Below, in pieces: positions 35,420-44,635 of a DNA stretch of 64,000 nt. Origin of the DNA: Halorubrum depositum (GTDB lineage Archaea; Halobacteriota; Halobacteria; Halobacteriales; Haloferacaceae); NCBI RefSeq assembly GCF_007671725.1, contig NZ_VCNM01000002.1, forward strand, positions 62,001 to 126,000. The letters run 5' to 3'. Both the position numbers and the translations under genes were made by a program. The notes under the pieces are model-generated. The model made no database searches, had not been told where the DNA came from, and saw only the letters and a list, made by a program, of their open reading frames with translations. Numbering within the stretch: position 1 is the first letter of the stretch; every line of letters starts with the position of its first letter.

Positions 35420-36886
35420 ATGAGTAGTGGGGCATCCGGATCGGCGCGGACGCGATACGCGATCCTCGGCTGTGGCAGCGTCGGACACGCGGTCGCGGAG
35501 GAGCTGACGAGCCGCGGCAAGGACGTCCTCATCCTCGACCGCGACGAGAGCCGCGTCGAGGCGCTCCGCGACCAGGACCTCAACGCCCGCGTGCAGGACA
35601 TCGCCGAGCCCGACGTCGTCGACGAGCTCGACGACCGCGACATTGTGTTGATCCTCGCCAGCGACGTCGAGGCGAATAAGGCCGCCGTTTCGGCGGTGCG
35701 CGACGTCGGCGGCGACCACTACGTCGTCGTCCGCGCCTCCGACCCCGTCAGCGAGGACGAGCTCCGCGAGCGCGGCGCCGACGTGGTGATCAACCCCTCG
35801 ACGGTGATCGCCGACAGCGCCCTGCAGTCGCTCGAGACCGGTGAGCTGGAGTACATGGCCCGCCAGCTCGCGGAGATCATCGAGCAGGGCGGCGGCCGGA
35901 TGGCGATCTTAACCCACGACAACCCGGAGCCGGACTCGATCGCGTCGGCGACCGCGCTCCAGGCGATCGCGGACGCGTTCGGCGTCGAGGCCGACATCCT
36001 CTACTCCGGCGACGTGGGCCACCAGGAGAACCGGGCGTTCGTCAACCTCCTCGGGATCGACCTCGTGGCGCGATCGGACGCGCCCGACCTCTCCGAGTAC
36101 CAGACGGTCGCCGCGGTCGACCTCGCGAAGTCGGCCGACGACGGCTTCGGCTTCGACGTCGAGATCGACGTGTACATCGACCACCTGGAGGCCGACGTCC
36201 CGTTCGACGCCCGGTTCGTCGACGTGCGGACCAACGTCTCCTCGACGTCGACGATCCTCACGAAGTACCTCCAGGAGTTCGACCAGTCGCCGACCGAGGC
36301 GGTCGCGACCGCGCTCCTGTACGGGATCCGCGCCGAGACGCTCGACTTCAAGCGGGACACGACGCCGGCGGACCTGACGGCGGCCGCGTACCTCCACCCG
36401 TTCGCGAACCACGACACGCTCGAACAGGTGGAGTCGCCGTCGATGAGCCCGGAGACGCTGGACGTGCTCGCGGAGGCGATCCAGAACCGCGAGGTGCAGG
36501 GGAGCCACCTCTTCTCGACGGCCGGCTTCATCCGGGACCGCGAGGCGCTCGCGCAGGCGGCCCAACACCTGCTCAACTTAGAGGGGATCACGACGACCGC
36601 CGTCCTCGGGATCGCCGACGACACGATCTACCTCGCCGCGCGCTCGAAGGACATCCGCCTGAACATCGGCAACGTCCTCGACGAGGCGTTCTCCGAGATG
36701 GGCGACGCCGCCGGCCACTCCACGCAGGGCTCGCTCTCGATCCCCCTCGGCATCTTCACCGGCATCGAGGCGAGCGGCGAGAACCGCGACACCCTCCTGC
36801 ACCTCACCGAGGAGGCCGTCCGTCGGAAGCTGTTCGACGCGCTCGGCGTCGAGGGCGGGGCCGGTGACGGCGGGAACGGGTCGTAG
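35420..36886 (+). CDS. RCK (TrkA-N) + DHH phosphoesterase protein
   Basis: 488 residues. Residues 11-130 form a Rossmann RCK domain (AILGCGSVGHAVAEEL). The DHH domain follows, with THDNPEPDSIASA near residue 163 and a DHHA1-type C-terminus (HSTQGSLSIPLG near residue 436). The third DHH motif reads IDHLE, so the second His is Leu (CTG). Family members hydrolyse short oligonucleotides or c-di-AMP. The RCK part suggests nucleotide sensing. A TATA-like GTTAAGTG is 27 bases ahead. Confidence 0.85.
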   Translation: MSSGASGSARTRYAILGCGSVGHAVAEELTSRGKDVLILDRDESRVEALRDQDLNARVQDIAEPDVVDELDDRDIVLILASDVEANKAAVSAVRDVGGDHYVVVRASDPVSEDELRERGADVVINPSTVIADSALQSLETGELEYMARQLAEIIEQGGGRMAILTHDNPEPDSIASATALQAIADAFGVEADILYSGDVGHQENRAFVNLLGIDLVARSDAPDLSEYQTVAAVDLAKSADDGFGFDVEIDVYIDHLEADVPFDARFVDVRTNVSSTSTILTKYLQEFDQSPTEAVATALLYGIRAETLDFKRDTTPADLTAAAYLHPFANHDTLEQVESPSMSPETLDVLAEAIQNREVQGSHLFSTAGFIRDREALAQAAQHLLNLEGITTTAVLGIADDTIYLAARSKDIRLNIGNVLDEAFSEMGDAAGHSTQGSLSIPLGIFTGIEASGENRDTLLHLTEEAVRRKLFDALGVEGGAGDGGNGS

Positions 36887-36989
36887 CGGGATCGACGGCG
36901 GGAACGACGCCGACCGGTCGGGCCGCGACCGCCGGATCCGTTTTACTCGTCTGCCCCGTACTCCCGACGCGCGAGGCGCCGCGCCCACC

Positions 36990-37202
36990 ATGCACGTTCC
37001 GGAGGACCCGCCCGCGACCTGCCCCGCCTGCGGCGACCCCTACGAGTCCGTGTCCCGCCACGCCGACGGGTTCGTCGTCAACCTCCTCGACAACGATCGG
37101 TACCGGCGGGTGTGCTTCGACCCCGCGAGCGACGGCGACGACCCCGCGCTCGACTGTTATCATCACACACACGAACAGGCCGACGGATCGGCGAGCGAGT
37201 AG
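36990..37202 (+). CDS. Small Cys/His-containing protein
   Basis: 70 residues. CPACGDPYESVSRH near residue 11 and a late CYHHTH suggest one zinc site. Start chosen as the ATG at 36990. Haloarchaeal conserved hypothetical in style; the role is unknown. Confidence 0.65.
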   Translation: MHVPEDPPATCPACGDPYESVSRHADGFVVNLLDNDRYRRVCFDPASDGDDPALDCYHHTHEQADGSASE

Positions 37203-37299
37203 CGTGAGGTACTCTCGTTCGCATTTAAAATCGAGATGACGATCGCGACAAGGTCGGTGATGGAGACTGCACCGATGACGAGGGCGATCGCGTCGTCTA

Positions 37300-38286
37300 T
37301 CAGAGGTTTCGAGCGTATTCGAGCACCGCCTCTTCCCGAAACTCCCCGTTTTCGAGAACGGTGAAGCCGTCGAAGGCGACCGTCGTCTCGGTGAGCGTCA
37401 TATCGAGATGGAGATCACACTCGACGCTCCCGCCGAGCGTGATGTTGTCCCCGATCGCGATGTGCATCGTGCCCCGCTTCTTTTTGTCCGTGGCTTGGTT
37501 CCCCGTGAGTTGGACGTCTGCGTTCGTACCGATAGACGGGGCTTCCGCGATGTTGCGGGCGCAGTCCCCCGTCGATTCGACGAGTTTCGAAAGCTCGTCC
37601 GCCTGTGTGCCCCCCGAGATACTCTCGACGTTCCCGTCCTCGATCGCGAGTTCCACCGGGCCGTCGAGTCGGCCGATACTGTCGATGGAGTAATCTACGA
37701 CGACCGTGCCCTGCGCGCTCCCTTCGACCGGAGTGACTGCGGACTTCCCGGCGGGCAGGACGACGAGTCCGCGGTCGAACCCGTCGTCGATCAGGAATCC
37801 GCTGCGACCGTGCAGGCCGACTGTTAAGTCCGTTCCCCTGTCGTTCGTTATCCGTGCGGACTCGGCGCTGGTTTGGATCTCGGCGACCGCCCTCGTCACG
37901 TCTCGCAACGCGTCGTAGTCGGTGTCCATCTGGTTCATCAAGACGTCTTCGGTGACGCCACGCATGAGAACGAAACGCGTCCCGTCCTCCGACGCGTCCC
38001 TTCGCGCGTCCGTATGAGCGATGTCGTACGTTCCGACGTCGAATACGATATCGGCTTCGTTGAGTGCACCGGCGACGACCGCCGGCTGCTCGACGTTGTG
38101 TCCGGTGAGCCGCGGCTTCACTAGCAGCGAGGTCGTCGCCCCGGCCGCTCGAGCGGCGCTCGCAAGCGGTCGAGCGACGTGCACCATCAACGGATCGGTG
38201 AGGACGACGACCTCTTCGTCCGACGTCACCTCGCCGACGCTCTCGATTACCTCTCGACAGATGTCACTGTATTCGAGTTCTTTCAC
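37300..38286 (-). CDS. M29 aminopeptidase / NicX-like metal-dependent protein
   Basis: 328 residues. The architecture resembles thermophilic (M29) aminopeptidases and 2,5-dihydroxypyridine dioxygenase NicX. The C-terminal half has NIAEAPSIGTNADVQL and THE-like metal residues in GTMHIAIGDN and CDLHLDM. The GTG at 38286 has a TATA-like GCTTAG 28 bases upstream; an ATG at 38331 is possible. Base composition looks less GC-rich than neighbours, hinting at later acquisition. Confidence 0.65.
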   Translation of the reverse strand: MKELEYSDICREVIESVGEVTSDEEVVVLTDPLMVHVARPLASAARAAGATTSLLVKPRLTGHNVEQPAVVAGALNEADIVFDVGTYDIAHTDARRDASEDGTRFVLMRGVTEDVLMNQMDTDYDALRDVTRAVAEIQTSAESARITNDRGTDLTVGLHGRSGFLIDDGFDRGLVVLPAGKSAVTPVEGSAQGTVVVDYSIDSIGRLDGPVELAIEDGNVESISGGTQADELSKLVESTGDCARNIAEAPSIGTNADVQLTGNQATDKKKRGTMHIAIGDNITLGGSVECDLHLDMTLTETTVAFDGFTVLENGEFREEAVLEYARNL

Positions 38287-38333
38287 ACTGCCAACACGGC
38301 ACCCGACAGCTAAGCTTCTTTGCCGCGTCATCT

Positions 38334-38364
38334 CTGACAGGCGACCGCACGCAAGTGCTGTCAG
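38334..38364. repeat. Seven-base inverted repeat
   Basis: CTGACAG at 38334-38340 and CTGTCAG at 38358-38364, in the gap between two minus-strand genes. It could be an operator for the downstream peptidase-like gene or a transcript-end hairpin for the upstream nucleotidyltransferase gene. Confidence 0.4.
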
Positions 38365-38403
38365 ACCGTTTCGAACGAGTCTCTCGGCGGAGACCGTCGC
38401 CTG

Positions 38404-39378
38404 TTAGAAGTCGTCGCCGTCGGTGATCGAAGTGTACGAGCCGATCAGCGCGCCGGACAGGTCGACGCCCTCCAGCGTGACGCCCTCGTCGATCACGGAG
38501 TTCCGGATCTCCGAGTCGGTGATCGTCGCGTCGGGGAAGACGACCGAGCGGTCGAGCGTCGAGTCGGTGACGGTCGCGCCCGACATGACGTGGACCACGT
38601 CGCCGAGGTCGGAGCCCTCGACGGTCGCGTCGTCGGCGACGAGCGTGCCGCCTTCCAAGGCGTACTCGACCGCGTCGAGGTAGCTGTCGGCGGTGCCGAT
38701 GTCGAACCACGCGCCGTCGAAGGTGAACGCGTGAACTGGGCCGCGCCCCTGGAGCCACTGGAGGAACCAGCCCGGCTCGTCGGGGTTGTTCCCGTCCGCG
38801 AGGTACGTCGAGAGGTCGGGCAGCGTCTCCGCCGGGAACGCGTAACACGCGATGGAGACGAGCGTGCTCTTCGGGTCGTCGGGCTTCTCCTGGAAGTTCA
38901 CGACCTCGTCGCCGTCGAGCTCGACGAGCCCGTACGACTTGGCGCGCTCGCGGTCCTCGACGTCGTAGGCGGCCAGCGTCGGCGTCCCCTTCGACTCGAA
39001 GAAGTCGGCGAACTCGGCCAGGTCGAAGCTGATCATGTTGTCGCCGGCGACGACGATGAGGTCGTCGTCGACCCCTTCGCGGTCGACGAGCTGTTCGAGC
39101 GCCCCCACGACGCCGAACTTCTCGTTCTCCTCGACGGTCTCCTCGACCGAGAGCGTCGGCTTCTCGAACGGGCTCTCGGCGAGGTACTCGTCGAACGTGT
39201 CGGCGAAGCGCTCGTTGGTGGAGACGAACACCTCGTCGACGCGGTCGTCCGCCTCGAAGTCCTCGAAGATCTCGTCGATGACGGTGTTGTCGCCGACCGG
39301 CAGGAACATCTTCGGCCGGTGCTCGGTGATCGGCCAGAGTCTGGTCGCGTATCCCCCCGCGAGTACGACGGCTTTCAT
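38404..39378 (-). CDS. NDP-sugar pyrophosphorylase (sugar-1-P nucleotidyltransferase)
   Basis: 324 residues. LAGGYATRLWPITEHRPKMF at residue 6 is the nucleotide-binding motif; VVAGDNMISFD near residue 109 holds a metal Asp. A short left-handed beta-helix of hexapeptide repeats ends the protein. It probably makes dTDP- or UDP-sugars for glycosylation; the sugar is not readable from sequence. Confidence 0.9.
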   Translation of the reverse strand: MKAVVLAGGYATRLWPITEHRPKMFLPVGDNTVIDEIFEDFEADDRVDEVFVSTNERFADTFDEYLAESPFEKPTLSVEETVEENEKFGVVGALEQLVDREGVDDDLIVVAGDNMISFDLAEFADFFESKGTPTLAAYDVEDRERAKSYGLVELDGDEVVNFQEKPDDPKSTLVSIACYAFPAETLPDLSTYLADGNNPDEPGWFLQWLQGRGPVHAFTFDGAWFDIGTADSYLDAVEYALEGGTLVADDATVEGSDLGDVVHVMSGATVTDSTLDRSVVFPDATITDSEIRNSVIDEGVTLEGVDLSGALIGSYTSITDGDDF

Positions 39379-39488
39379 ATCACCCCCGTCTCACCCCGGT
39401 GGCATACTTCTTTTGCTCCTGTCAACCACCGAAAACGCGGCAGGGGCACACGGGGGGTCGATTCCGAGTGGGAAGCGGCGGACGCGAC

Positions 39489-39785
39489 TTACTCGCTCAG
39501 CCGGTCGGTGTCGATGCCCACTCCCGGCGGGGTGACCACGAGGAACCCGCGGAAGTGCATCAGCTCGCCGCCCATGTCCTTCACCTCGCGGGCGAAGCCG
39601 GCGGCGAGCTCGTTGAGGTCGCCGTCGATCGACAGCACGAGGGTGTTGCCGTAGTCGACGCTGCGGACCCACTCCTCCGGGTCGGTCGTGCCGTCGAGGA
39701 CGCCGAGGACGACGTCGCCGGCCGCCGCGATCGCCTCGTCCATCTGCTCTTCGGCGTCGCGTAAGTCGAGGTCCCAGTCGCTCAT
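39489..39785 (-). CDS. DUF5779 protein
   Basis: 98 residues, a haloarchaeal family of unknown function. It is soluble and acidic, with MSDWDLDLRDAEEQMDEAI at the N-terminus and FRGFLVVTPPGVGID near the C-terminus, as in the family. Confidence 0.78.
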   Translation of the reverse strand: MSDWDLDLRDAEEQMDEAIAAAGDVVLGVLDGTTDPEEWVRSVDYGNTLVLSIDGDLNELAAGFAREVKDMGGELMHFRGFLVVTPPGVGIDTDRLSE

Positions 39786-39901
39786 ACCTCAGGGTCGCGA
39801 GGCGACGGCAAAAACGTTCGGACCCGTGCGACAGCGTCGGACGCCGAGCGCCGCGGACGGGTCGCGGAGTCGTTAAGTGCGCGCCGACCCCAGCAGACGA
39901 T

Positions 39902-40570
39902 ATGGAACGCACGCGGCGGTCCCTGCTCGCGGGTGCGGCGTCGGTCGGCGTCGTCGGCGCGGCGGGGTGTCTCGGCGGCGGAGGCGGCGGGAGCGGCGGC
40001 AACACCATCGACCCAGGAGAGTACGACTGCGACCTCTCGGAGCCGTCGGACCCGGACCTGGAGTTCCGGCCCGTCATCGGCGACCCCGAGTCCGACGTCG
40101 TCGTGCAGTCGTTCGTGGACTTCACCTGCGGTCACTGCGCCACCTACGAGCTGGAGCACTTCCCGGCGATCCGCGAGGAGTACGTCGCTCCCGGGGAGGT
40201 GCGCTACGAGCACTGGGACTTCCCGATCCCCGTCAACGAGGCGTGGGCGGTCCCCGTCGCCAGCGCCGCCCGCGGCGTGGGCGCGCGTCAGGGTCCGGAG
40301 GCGTTCTTCGAGTTCGCCTCGACGGCGTTCGAGTCGCAGGGCAGCTACAGCGGCGAGGCGATCGGCGCCGCCGCCGACGCCGCCGGCGCGGACCCCTGCG
40401 CCGCCATCGCCGACGCGCAGTTCGCGGCGTACGAGGAGGCCTCGATGAGCGACCGGAGCGAGGGCGAGTCGATGGGCGTTCAGGGGACGCCGACAATCTT
40501 CGTGAACGGCGAGCCGACCGACGACTACCGCGCGGAGACGGTCGCGGCCGCGATCGAATCGGCGCTGTAA
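39902..40570 (+). CDS. DsbA-type thioredoxin-fold lipoprotein
   Basis: 222 residues. Tat-type signal (RTRRSLLAGAA) and lipobox AAGC with Cys23, then a Gly-rich linker. The active site is CGHC (Cys76, Cys79) and the cis-Pro loop reads GVQGTPTIFVNG near residue 195. It is likely a membrane-anchored disulfide oxidoreductase outside the cell. A TATA-like CGTTAAGTG is 27 bases ahead. Confidence 0.9.
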   Translation: MERTRRSLLAGAASVGVVGAAGCLGGGGGGSGGNTIDPGEYDCDLSEPSDPDLEFRPVIGDPESDVVVQSFVDFTCGHCATYELEHFPAIREEYVAPGEVRYEHWDFPIPVNEAWAVPVASAARGVGARQGPEAFFEFASTAFESQGSYSGEAIGAAADAAGADPCAAIADAQFAAYEEASMSDRSEGESMGVQGTPTIFVNGEPTDDYRAETVAAAIESAL

Positions 40571-40661
40571 CCGGAGGCCCTCGGCGCGCCCGCAGGCCCG
40601 GTCGGTGCCGCCGTCCGCCCGTGCGTCGGCCTTTTGTCCGTCCGCCTCCATTTATAAGTCA

Positions 40662-41918
40662 ATGAGCGACGAGGACCGCGGGGAGCGACGCCTGCTCGGC
40701 GCCGTCGTGCTCGCGGTGTTGATATCGCAGGTCCTACTCTACCCGGGGGTCCCGAGCCTCGTGGTCGCGCTCGGCGCGCCCGCCGGCATCGACGCCGGGA
40801 TGTGGTTCCTCGTCGCGGAGTTCGGCGCGTTCGTCTCCTTCGCCGTCGTCTGGGGCGCCCTCAGCGACGCGCTCGGAAAGCGGGTCCCGCTGATCGTCGC
40901 CGGCGCGCTCGGCGGGGCCGCCTCGTACGTCGCGCTCGCGGCGGTGCCCGAGATCGGCCTCGGCTTCCGGGCGGCGCTCGCCGTCCGCGTCGTCGGCGGG
41001 GCGCTCACTATCGGCGCGTTCTCGCTCGCGATCACGTCGCTGATGGACCTCCGCGGCGGCAACGGACGCAACATGGGCGCCGCCGGCACGGCGATCGGGC
41101 TGGGCGCGGCGGTCGGCGCCGTGGTCGGCGGCGCGCTCGCCGACCTCGACCCCTTCTACCCCGTGTACGCCGGGGCGGCGGTGCTCGCCGGCGCGGGCCT
41201 GCTCGCGGCCACCGTCGACGACCGAGCGGTGGGACGCGGGAACGCGACGGGGTCGGCGGAGGCCGGCGACGAGGCCGGCTTCCGCGACGTGCTCGCGCAG
41301 GCGCGGACGACGCGCGGGCTCCTCGTCCCGCTGGCGTTCGGGTTCGTCGACCGGCTCACGGCCGGTTTCTTCGCGCTGGTCGGCGTCTACTACTTCCAGG
41401 ACCCCGCCACCTTCGATCTCTCGGCCGCCGGCGCGGGGGCGACGCTCGCGCTCTTCTTCGTCCCGTTCGCGCTGCTCCAGTCCCCGTTCGGGTCGCTGTC
41501 GGACCGGGTGGGCAGGTTCCTCCCCGTCGTGGTTGGCTCGGTGGCGTACGGAGTCGTCACGATCGGGGTCGGCGTCGCGCCGACGTATCCCCTCGCGGCC
41601 GCGCTGATGGTCCTCGTCGGGGTCTGCGGCGCGCTGATGGCGCCGGCGACGATGGCGCTCGTCACCGACCTCGTCGAGCCCGAGGCCCGCGGCGCGGCGA
41701 TGGGGCTGTTCAACGTGTTCGGCTCGCTCGGCTTCCTCGCCGGCTTCCTCGTCGGCGGCGGCGCCACGGGCGCGTTCGGCTACGCGCCGGCGTTCCTCGC
41801 GGTCGGCGGGCTGGAGCTCGCCATCGCGCTGGCGCTGTTCCCGGCCGTTCGGGCGCTCGCGCCGGGGGAGGGGCTTCTCGGGCTCCGGGGCGGCGCCGAT
41901 CAGTCGGCCTCGGAGTAG
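40662..41918 (+). CDS. MFS transporter
   Basis: 418 residues, 12 hydrophobic helices. GALSDALGKRVPL near residue 68 is the loop 2-3 signature, and SDRVGRFLPVV near residue 281 repeats it in the second half. The substrate is unknown. A TTTATAAG lies only 12 bases before the chosen ATG, too near for a normal leaderless start, so either the box is unused or the start is slightly downstream. Confidence 0.87.
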   Translation: MSDEDRGERRLLGAVVLAVLISQVLLYPGVPSLVVALGAPAGIDAGMWFLVAEFGAFVSFAVVWGALSDALGKRVPLIVAGALGGAASYVALAAVPEIGLGFRAALAVRVVGGALTIGAFSLAITSLMDLRGGNGRNMGAAGTAIGLGAAVGAVVGGALADLDPFYPVYAGAAVLAGAGLLAATVDDRAVGRGNATGSAEAGDEAGFRDVLAQARTTRGLLVPLAFGFVDRLTAGFFALVGVYYFQDPATFDLSAAGAGATLALFFVPFALLQSPFGSLSDRVGRFLPVVVGSVAYGVVTIGVGVAPTYPLAAALMVLVGVCGALMAPATMALVTDLVEPEARGAAMGLFNVFGSLGFLAGFLVGGGATGAFGYAPAFLAVGGLELAIALALFPAVRALAPGEGLLGLRGGADQSASE

Positions 41919-41993
41919 CCACTCGCCCGGAGTAGCGTCCGCCGGCCGAGTCGAGCCTTTTTAAGCCTCGCGCGCCCTCCGTTCGGGCAACCG

Positions 41994-42767
41994 ATGGACC
42001 TACTCGTCGTGGGCGCGGGCGAGATCGGCCGGTGGATCGCCGACACGGTGTCGGCCGACGAGTCGCCGGTGGACCCGACGGTCGCGTTCGCCGACCGTGA
42101 CCCGGACGTGGCCCGCGACGCCGCCGCGTCGCGCGAGGCGACGACGGTCCCGGCCGACGGCGACACCGCCCACGACGCGGTGTGTCTCGCGGTGCCGATG
42201 TCGGCGGTCCCGGCCGCGGTCGAGGCGTACGCGCCCCGCGCGGAGCGGGCGATCCTCGACGTCTCCGGCGAGATGACCGACGCGATCGCGGCGATGCGCG
42301 AGCACGCGTCGGACCTGGAACGCGCGAGCTTCCACCCCCTGTTCGCGCCGCCGCGCGTCCCGGGCAACGTCGCCTGCGTGGTCGACGAGGGCGGCCCGGT
42401 CGTCGAGGGGATCGCGGCCGCGATCGAGGCCGGCGGCAACGAGGTGTTCGAGACGACGGCCGCGGAGCACGACCGGGCGATGGAGACGGTGCAGGCCGGC
42501 GCGCACGCGGCCGTCCTCGCGTGGCGGCTCGCGGGCGACGACGTGCGCGAGGAGTTCCACACGCCCGTGTCGGCCGCGCTCGACGACGTCGCCGACACCG
42601 TCACCGAGGGCGCGCCCGAGGTGTACGCCGAGATCCAGCGCGCTTTCGAGGGCGCCGACGACGTGGCCGACGCGGCCCGCGAGATCGCCGACGCCGACTC
42701 GGACGAGTTCGCCGACCTGTACGAGGCGGCCCGCGGCGACCGCGAGGGCCGGGAGCGACACGAGTGA
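41994..42767 (+). CDS. tyrA: Prephenate dehydrogenase family
   Basis: 257 residues. Rossmann GAGEIGRWIA at residue 7, then ILDVSGEMTD near 90 and FHPLFAPPRVPGN near 112, the substrate-binding part in tyrosine-pathway dehydrogenases. It converts prephenate toward 4-hydroxyphenylpyruvate. A TATA-like CCTTTTTAAG lies 32 bases upstream. The next gene follows after 25 bases. Confidence 0.88.
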   Translation: MDLLVVGAGEIGRWIADTVSADESPVDPTVAFADRDPDVARDAAASREATTVPADGDTAHDAVCLAVPMSAVPAAVEAYAPRAERAILDVSGEMTDAIAAMREHASDLERASFHPLFAPPRVPGNVACVVDEGGPVVEGIAAAIEAGGNEVFETTAAEHDRAMETVQAGAHAAVLAWRLAGDDVREEFHTPVSAALDDVADTVTEGAPEVYAEIQRAFEGADDVADAAREIADADSDEFADLYEAARGDREGRERHE

Positions 42768-42792
42768 GCCGATCGACGACCCCTGTGATTCC

Positions 42793-44271
42793 ATGATAGA
42801 CAGAGAGGCGGTCCGGAACAACGCCAACTACCTGCGCAACGTCAGACCGATCGACCCCGAGGAGATCGCGGAGTACATCGAGGGGGTGCCCCACCCGGCG
42901 GTCGTCCGCGAGACGCTCCGCGAGGAGGCGTTCGACCTCCGGCTGCGCGAGCGCGACGACGGGAGCTTCGAGCCGGTCCCCGAGGGGCCGATCCCAGATC
43001 CCGGCTGGGCGCCGACGGCGTTCCCGGAGTCCTACGCGTTCGCCCTCGAAGACCTCCTCGTCGCCGAGTTCGGTGCGAACTGGCACCGCGGCGAGTCGGG
43101 AGCGGAGCTCCGCGAGGCGGTCCGGCGGCTGAAGACCGACTACCTCTACGAGAACGACGTCGAGTACGACCGCGTCGCGGCGCTCGGGTACGCGATCTAC
43201 CACCTCCCCGCCTACTACGCAACGATCGGGTACGTCCTCGACGACCTCGTCGAGAACGAACTACTCGACCGGACGCCCCGCGTCCTCGACGTGGGCGCTG
43301 GCGTGGGCGGCCCCGCGCTCGGCCTCCACGACTACCTCCCCGACGACGCCGTCGTCGACTACCACGCCGTCGAGCCGAGCGCCGCGGCCGACGTGCTCGA
43401 CCGACTGCTCGACGAGACCGGTCGCAACTTCCGCGCGACGATCCACGAGACGACGGCGGAGTCGTTCCTCGGGGTCGACGGCGGGTCCTCGGTGGACGCC
43501 GGCGGGTCCTCGGTGGACGCCGGCGGCTCCGACGCCACCGACGACCCCTTCGACCTGATCGTCTTCGGGAACGTCCTCTCGGAGCTCGCGGACCCGGTCC
43601 CGGTCGTCGAGGCCGCGCTCGACCGCCTCGCCGACGACGGGAGCGTCGCCGCCTTCGCGCCCGCCGACCGCAACACCGCGATGGGGCTCCGCGAGATCGA
43701 GCGCGCGGTCGTCACGCCGTCGAGCGGCGTCGAGACGTACTCGCCCACGCTCCGGCTCTGGCCGGACGCCACGCCGTCGGACGGCGGCTGGTCGTTCGAC
43801 GTCGCCGACGACCTCGACGTGCCCCCCTTCCAGCGGCGGCTCGACGAGGCGGCCGAGCGCGGCGCGAGCGACGAGCCGGGCGAGTTCGTCAACGTCGACG
43901 TCCAGTTCGCGTACGCGATCCTCCGTCCCGACGGGAAGCGCCGCGTCGGCGTCCGGGCGAGCGACGGCCGCTGCGCGCGCATGGCGGACTCCGAGGACCA
44001 CGTCACCGACCGCGTGAACCTGCTCGCGGTGAAGCTCAGCCACGACCTCAGCGCGGGCGACAACGCGCTCTACCGCGTCGGCGACGGCTCGCAGGCGGTC
44101 GACCACTACCTCGTCTGCACGCGCGAGACCGTGCTCAACGAGGACCTCCGGCGGGCCGACTACGGCGCGGTCGTGTTCGTCGAGAACGGCCTCGTGCTCT
44201 GGAACGACGACGAGGGCGCGTACAACGTCGTCGTCGACGACGAGACGGTCGTCGACCTGGTCGCGCCCTGA
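42793..44271 (+). CDS. Rsm22-like methyltransferase, small ribosomal subunit type
   Basis: 492 residues. An N-terminal helical domain, then SAM motif VLDVGAGVGGPALGLHDYLP near residue 164, and FDLIVFGNVLSEL near 255 as motif IV. The C-terminal half has a small-domain insertion. Rsm22 homologues in mitochondria act in ribosome assembly. A low-complexity loop at about residues 230-246 comes from 21-base tandem repeats. Confidence 0.82.
   Translation: MIDREAVRNNANYLRNVRPIDPEEIAEYIEGVPHPAVVRETLREEAFDLRLRERDDGSFEPVPEGPIPDPGWAPTAFPESYAFALEDLLVAEFGANWHRGESGAELREAVRRLKTDYLYENDVEYDRVAALGYAIYHLPAYYATIGYVLDDLVENELLDRTPRVLDVGAGVGGPALGLHDYLPDDAVVDYHAVEPSAAADVLDRLLDETGRNFRATIHETTAESFLGVDGGSSVDAGGSSVDAGGSDATDDPFDLIVFGNVLSELADPVPVVEAALDRLADDGSVAAFAPADRNTAMGLREIERAVVTPSSGVETYSPTLRLWPDATPSDGGWSFDVADDLDVPPFQRRLDEAAERGASDEPGEFVNVDVQFAYAILRPDGKRRVGVRASDGRCARMADSEDHVTDRVNLLAVKLSHDLSAGDNALYRVGDGSQAVDHYLVCTRETVLNEDLRRADYGAVVFVENGLVLWNDDEGAYNVVVDDETVVDLVAP
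43480..43530. repeat. 21-base tandem repeat in the Rsm22-like gene
   Basis: Two identical units (43480-43500 and 43501-43521) then a 9-base near-match. They encode G-G-S-S-V-D-A twice in a loop between SAM motifs. Confidence 0.9.
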
Positions 44272-44345
44272 CGGGGCGGTCGGTCCCGTCGCGACGCGCC
44301 GGCGGCGAGCGCGGAGCACGTCACCCCGCGCTCACCGGCGACCGT

Positions 44346-44600
44346 TCACGCGCGACCGTTCACGACCGATCCGCTCGGGCCGACCTCGTCGCGGACGGCG
44401 ACGTAGAGGACCCAGACGACGACGCCGCCGAGGAGCGCGCCGAGCGTCCACGCGACCGCGTGGCGGCTGTTCCGGTCCGTCGCGTCCAGGTAGACGAGCA
44501 GCGACGCGAGCAGCGCCGGGACGACCAGTATCCCGGCGAGGAGGAGCGCGACGAGCAGTTCCGGACCGACGGGAACGCCGATCTGCAGGATGGAGGGCAT
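44346..44600 (-). CDS. Small two- or three-helix membrane protein
   Basis: 84 residues. Two strong hydrophobic helices (about residues 14-37 and 50-68) flank a polar YLDATDRNSRH loop. The topology resembles N-terminal domains of phospholipase D-like regulators, but the protein ends there. Function unknown. Confidence 0.65.
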   Translation of the reverse strand: MPSILQIGVPVGPELLVALLLAGILVVPALLASLLVYLDATDRNSRHAVAWTLGALLGGVVVWVLYVAVRDEVGPSGSVVNGRA

Positions 44601-44635
44601 GTCGTCTTTTCATCCGGAAAACAGGTCTAAAAAGA

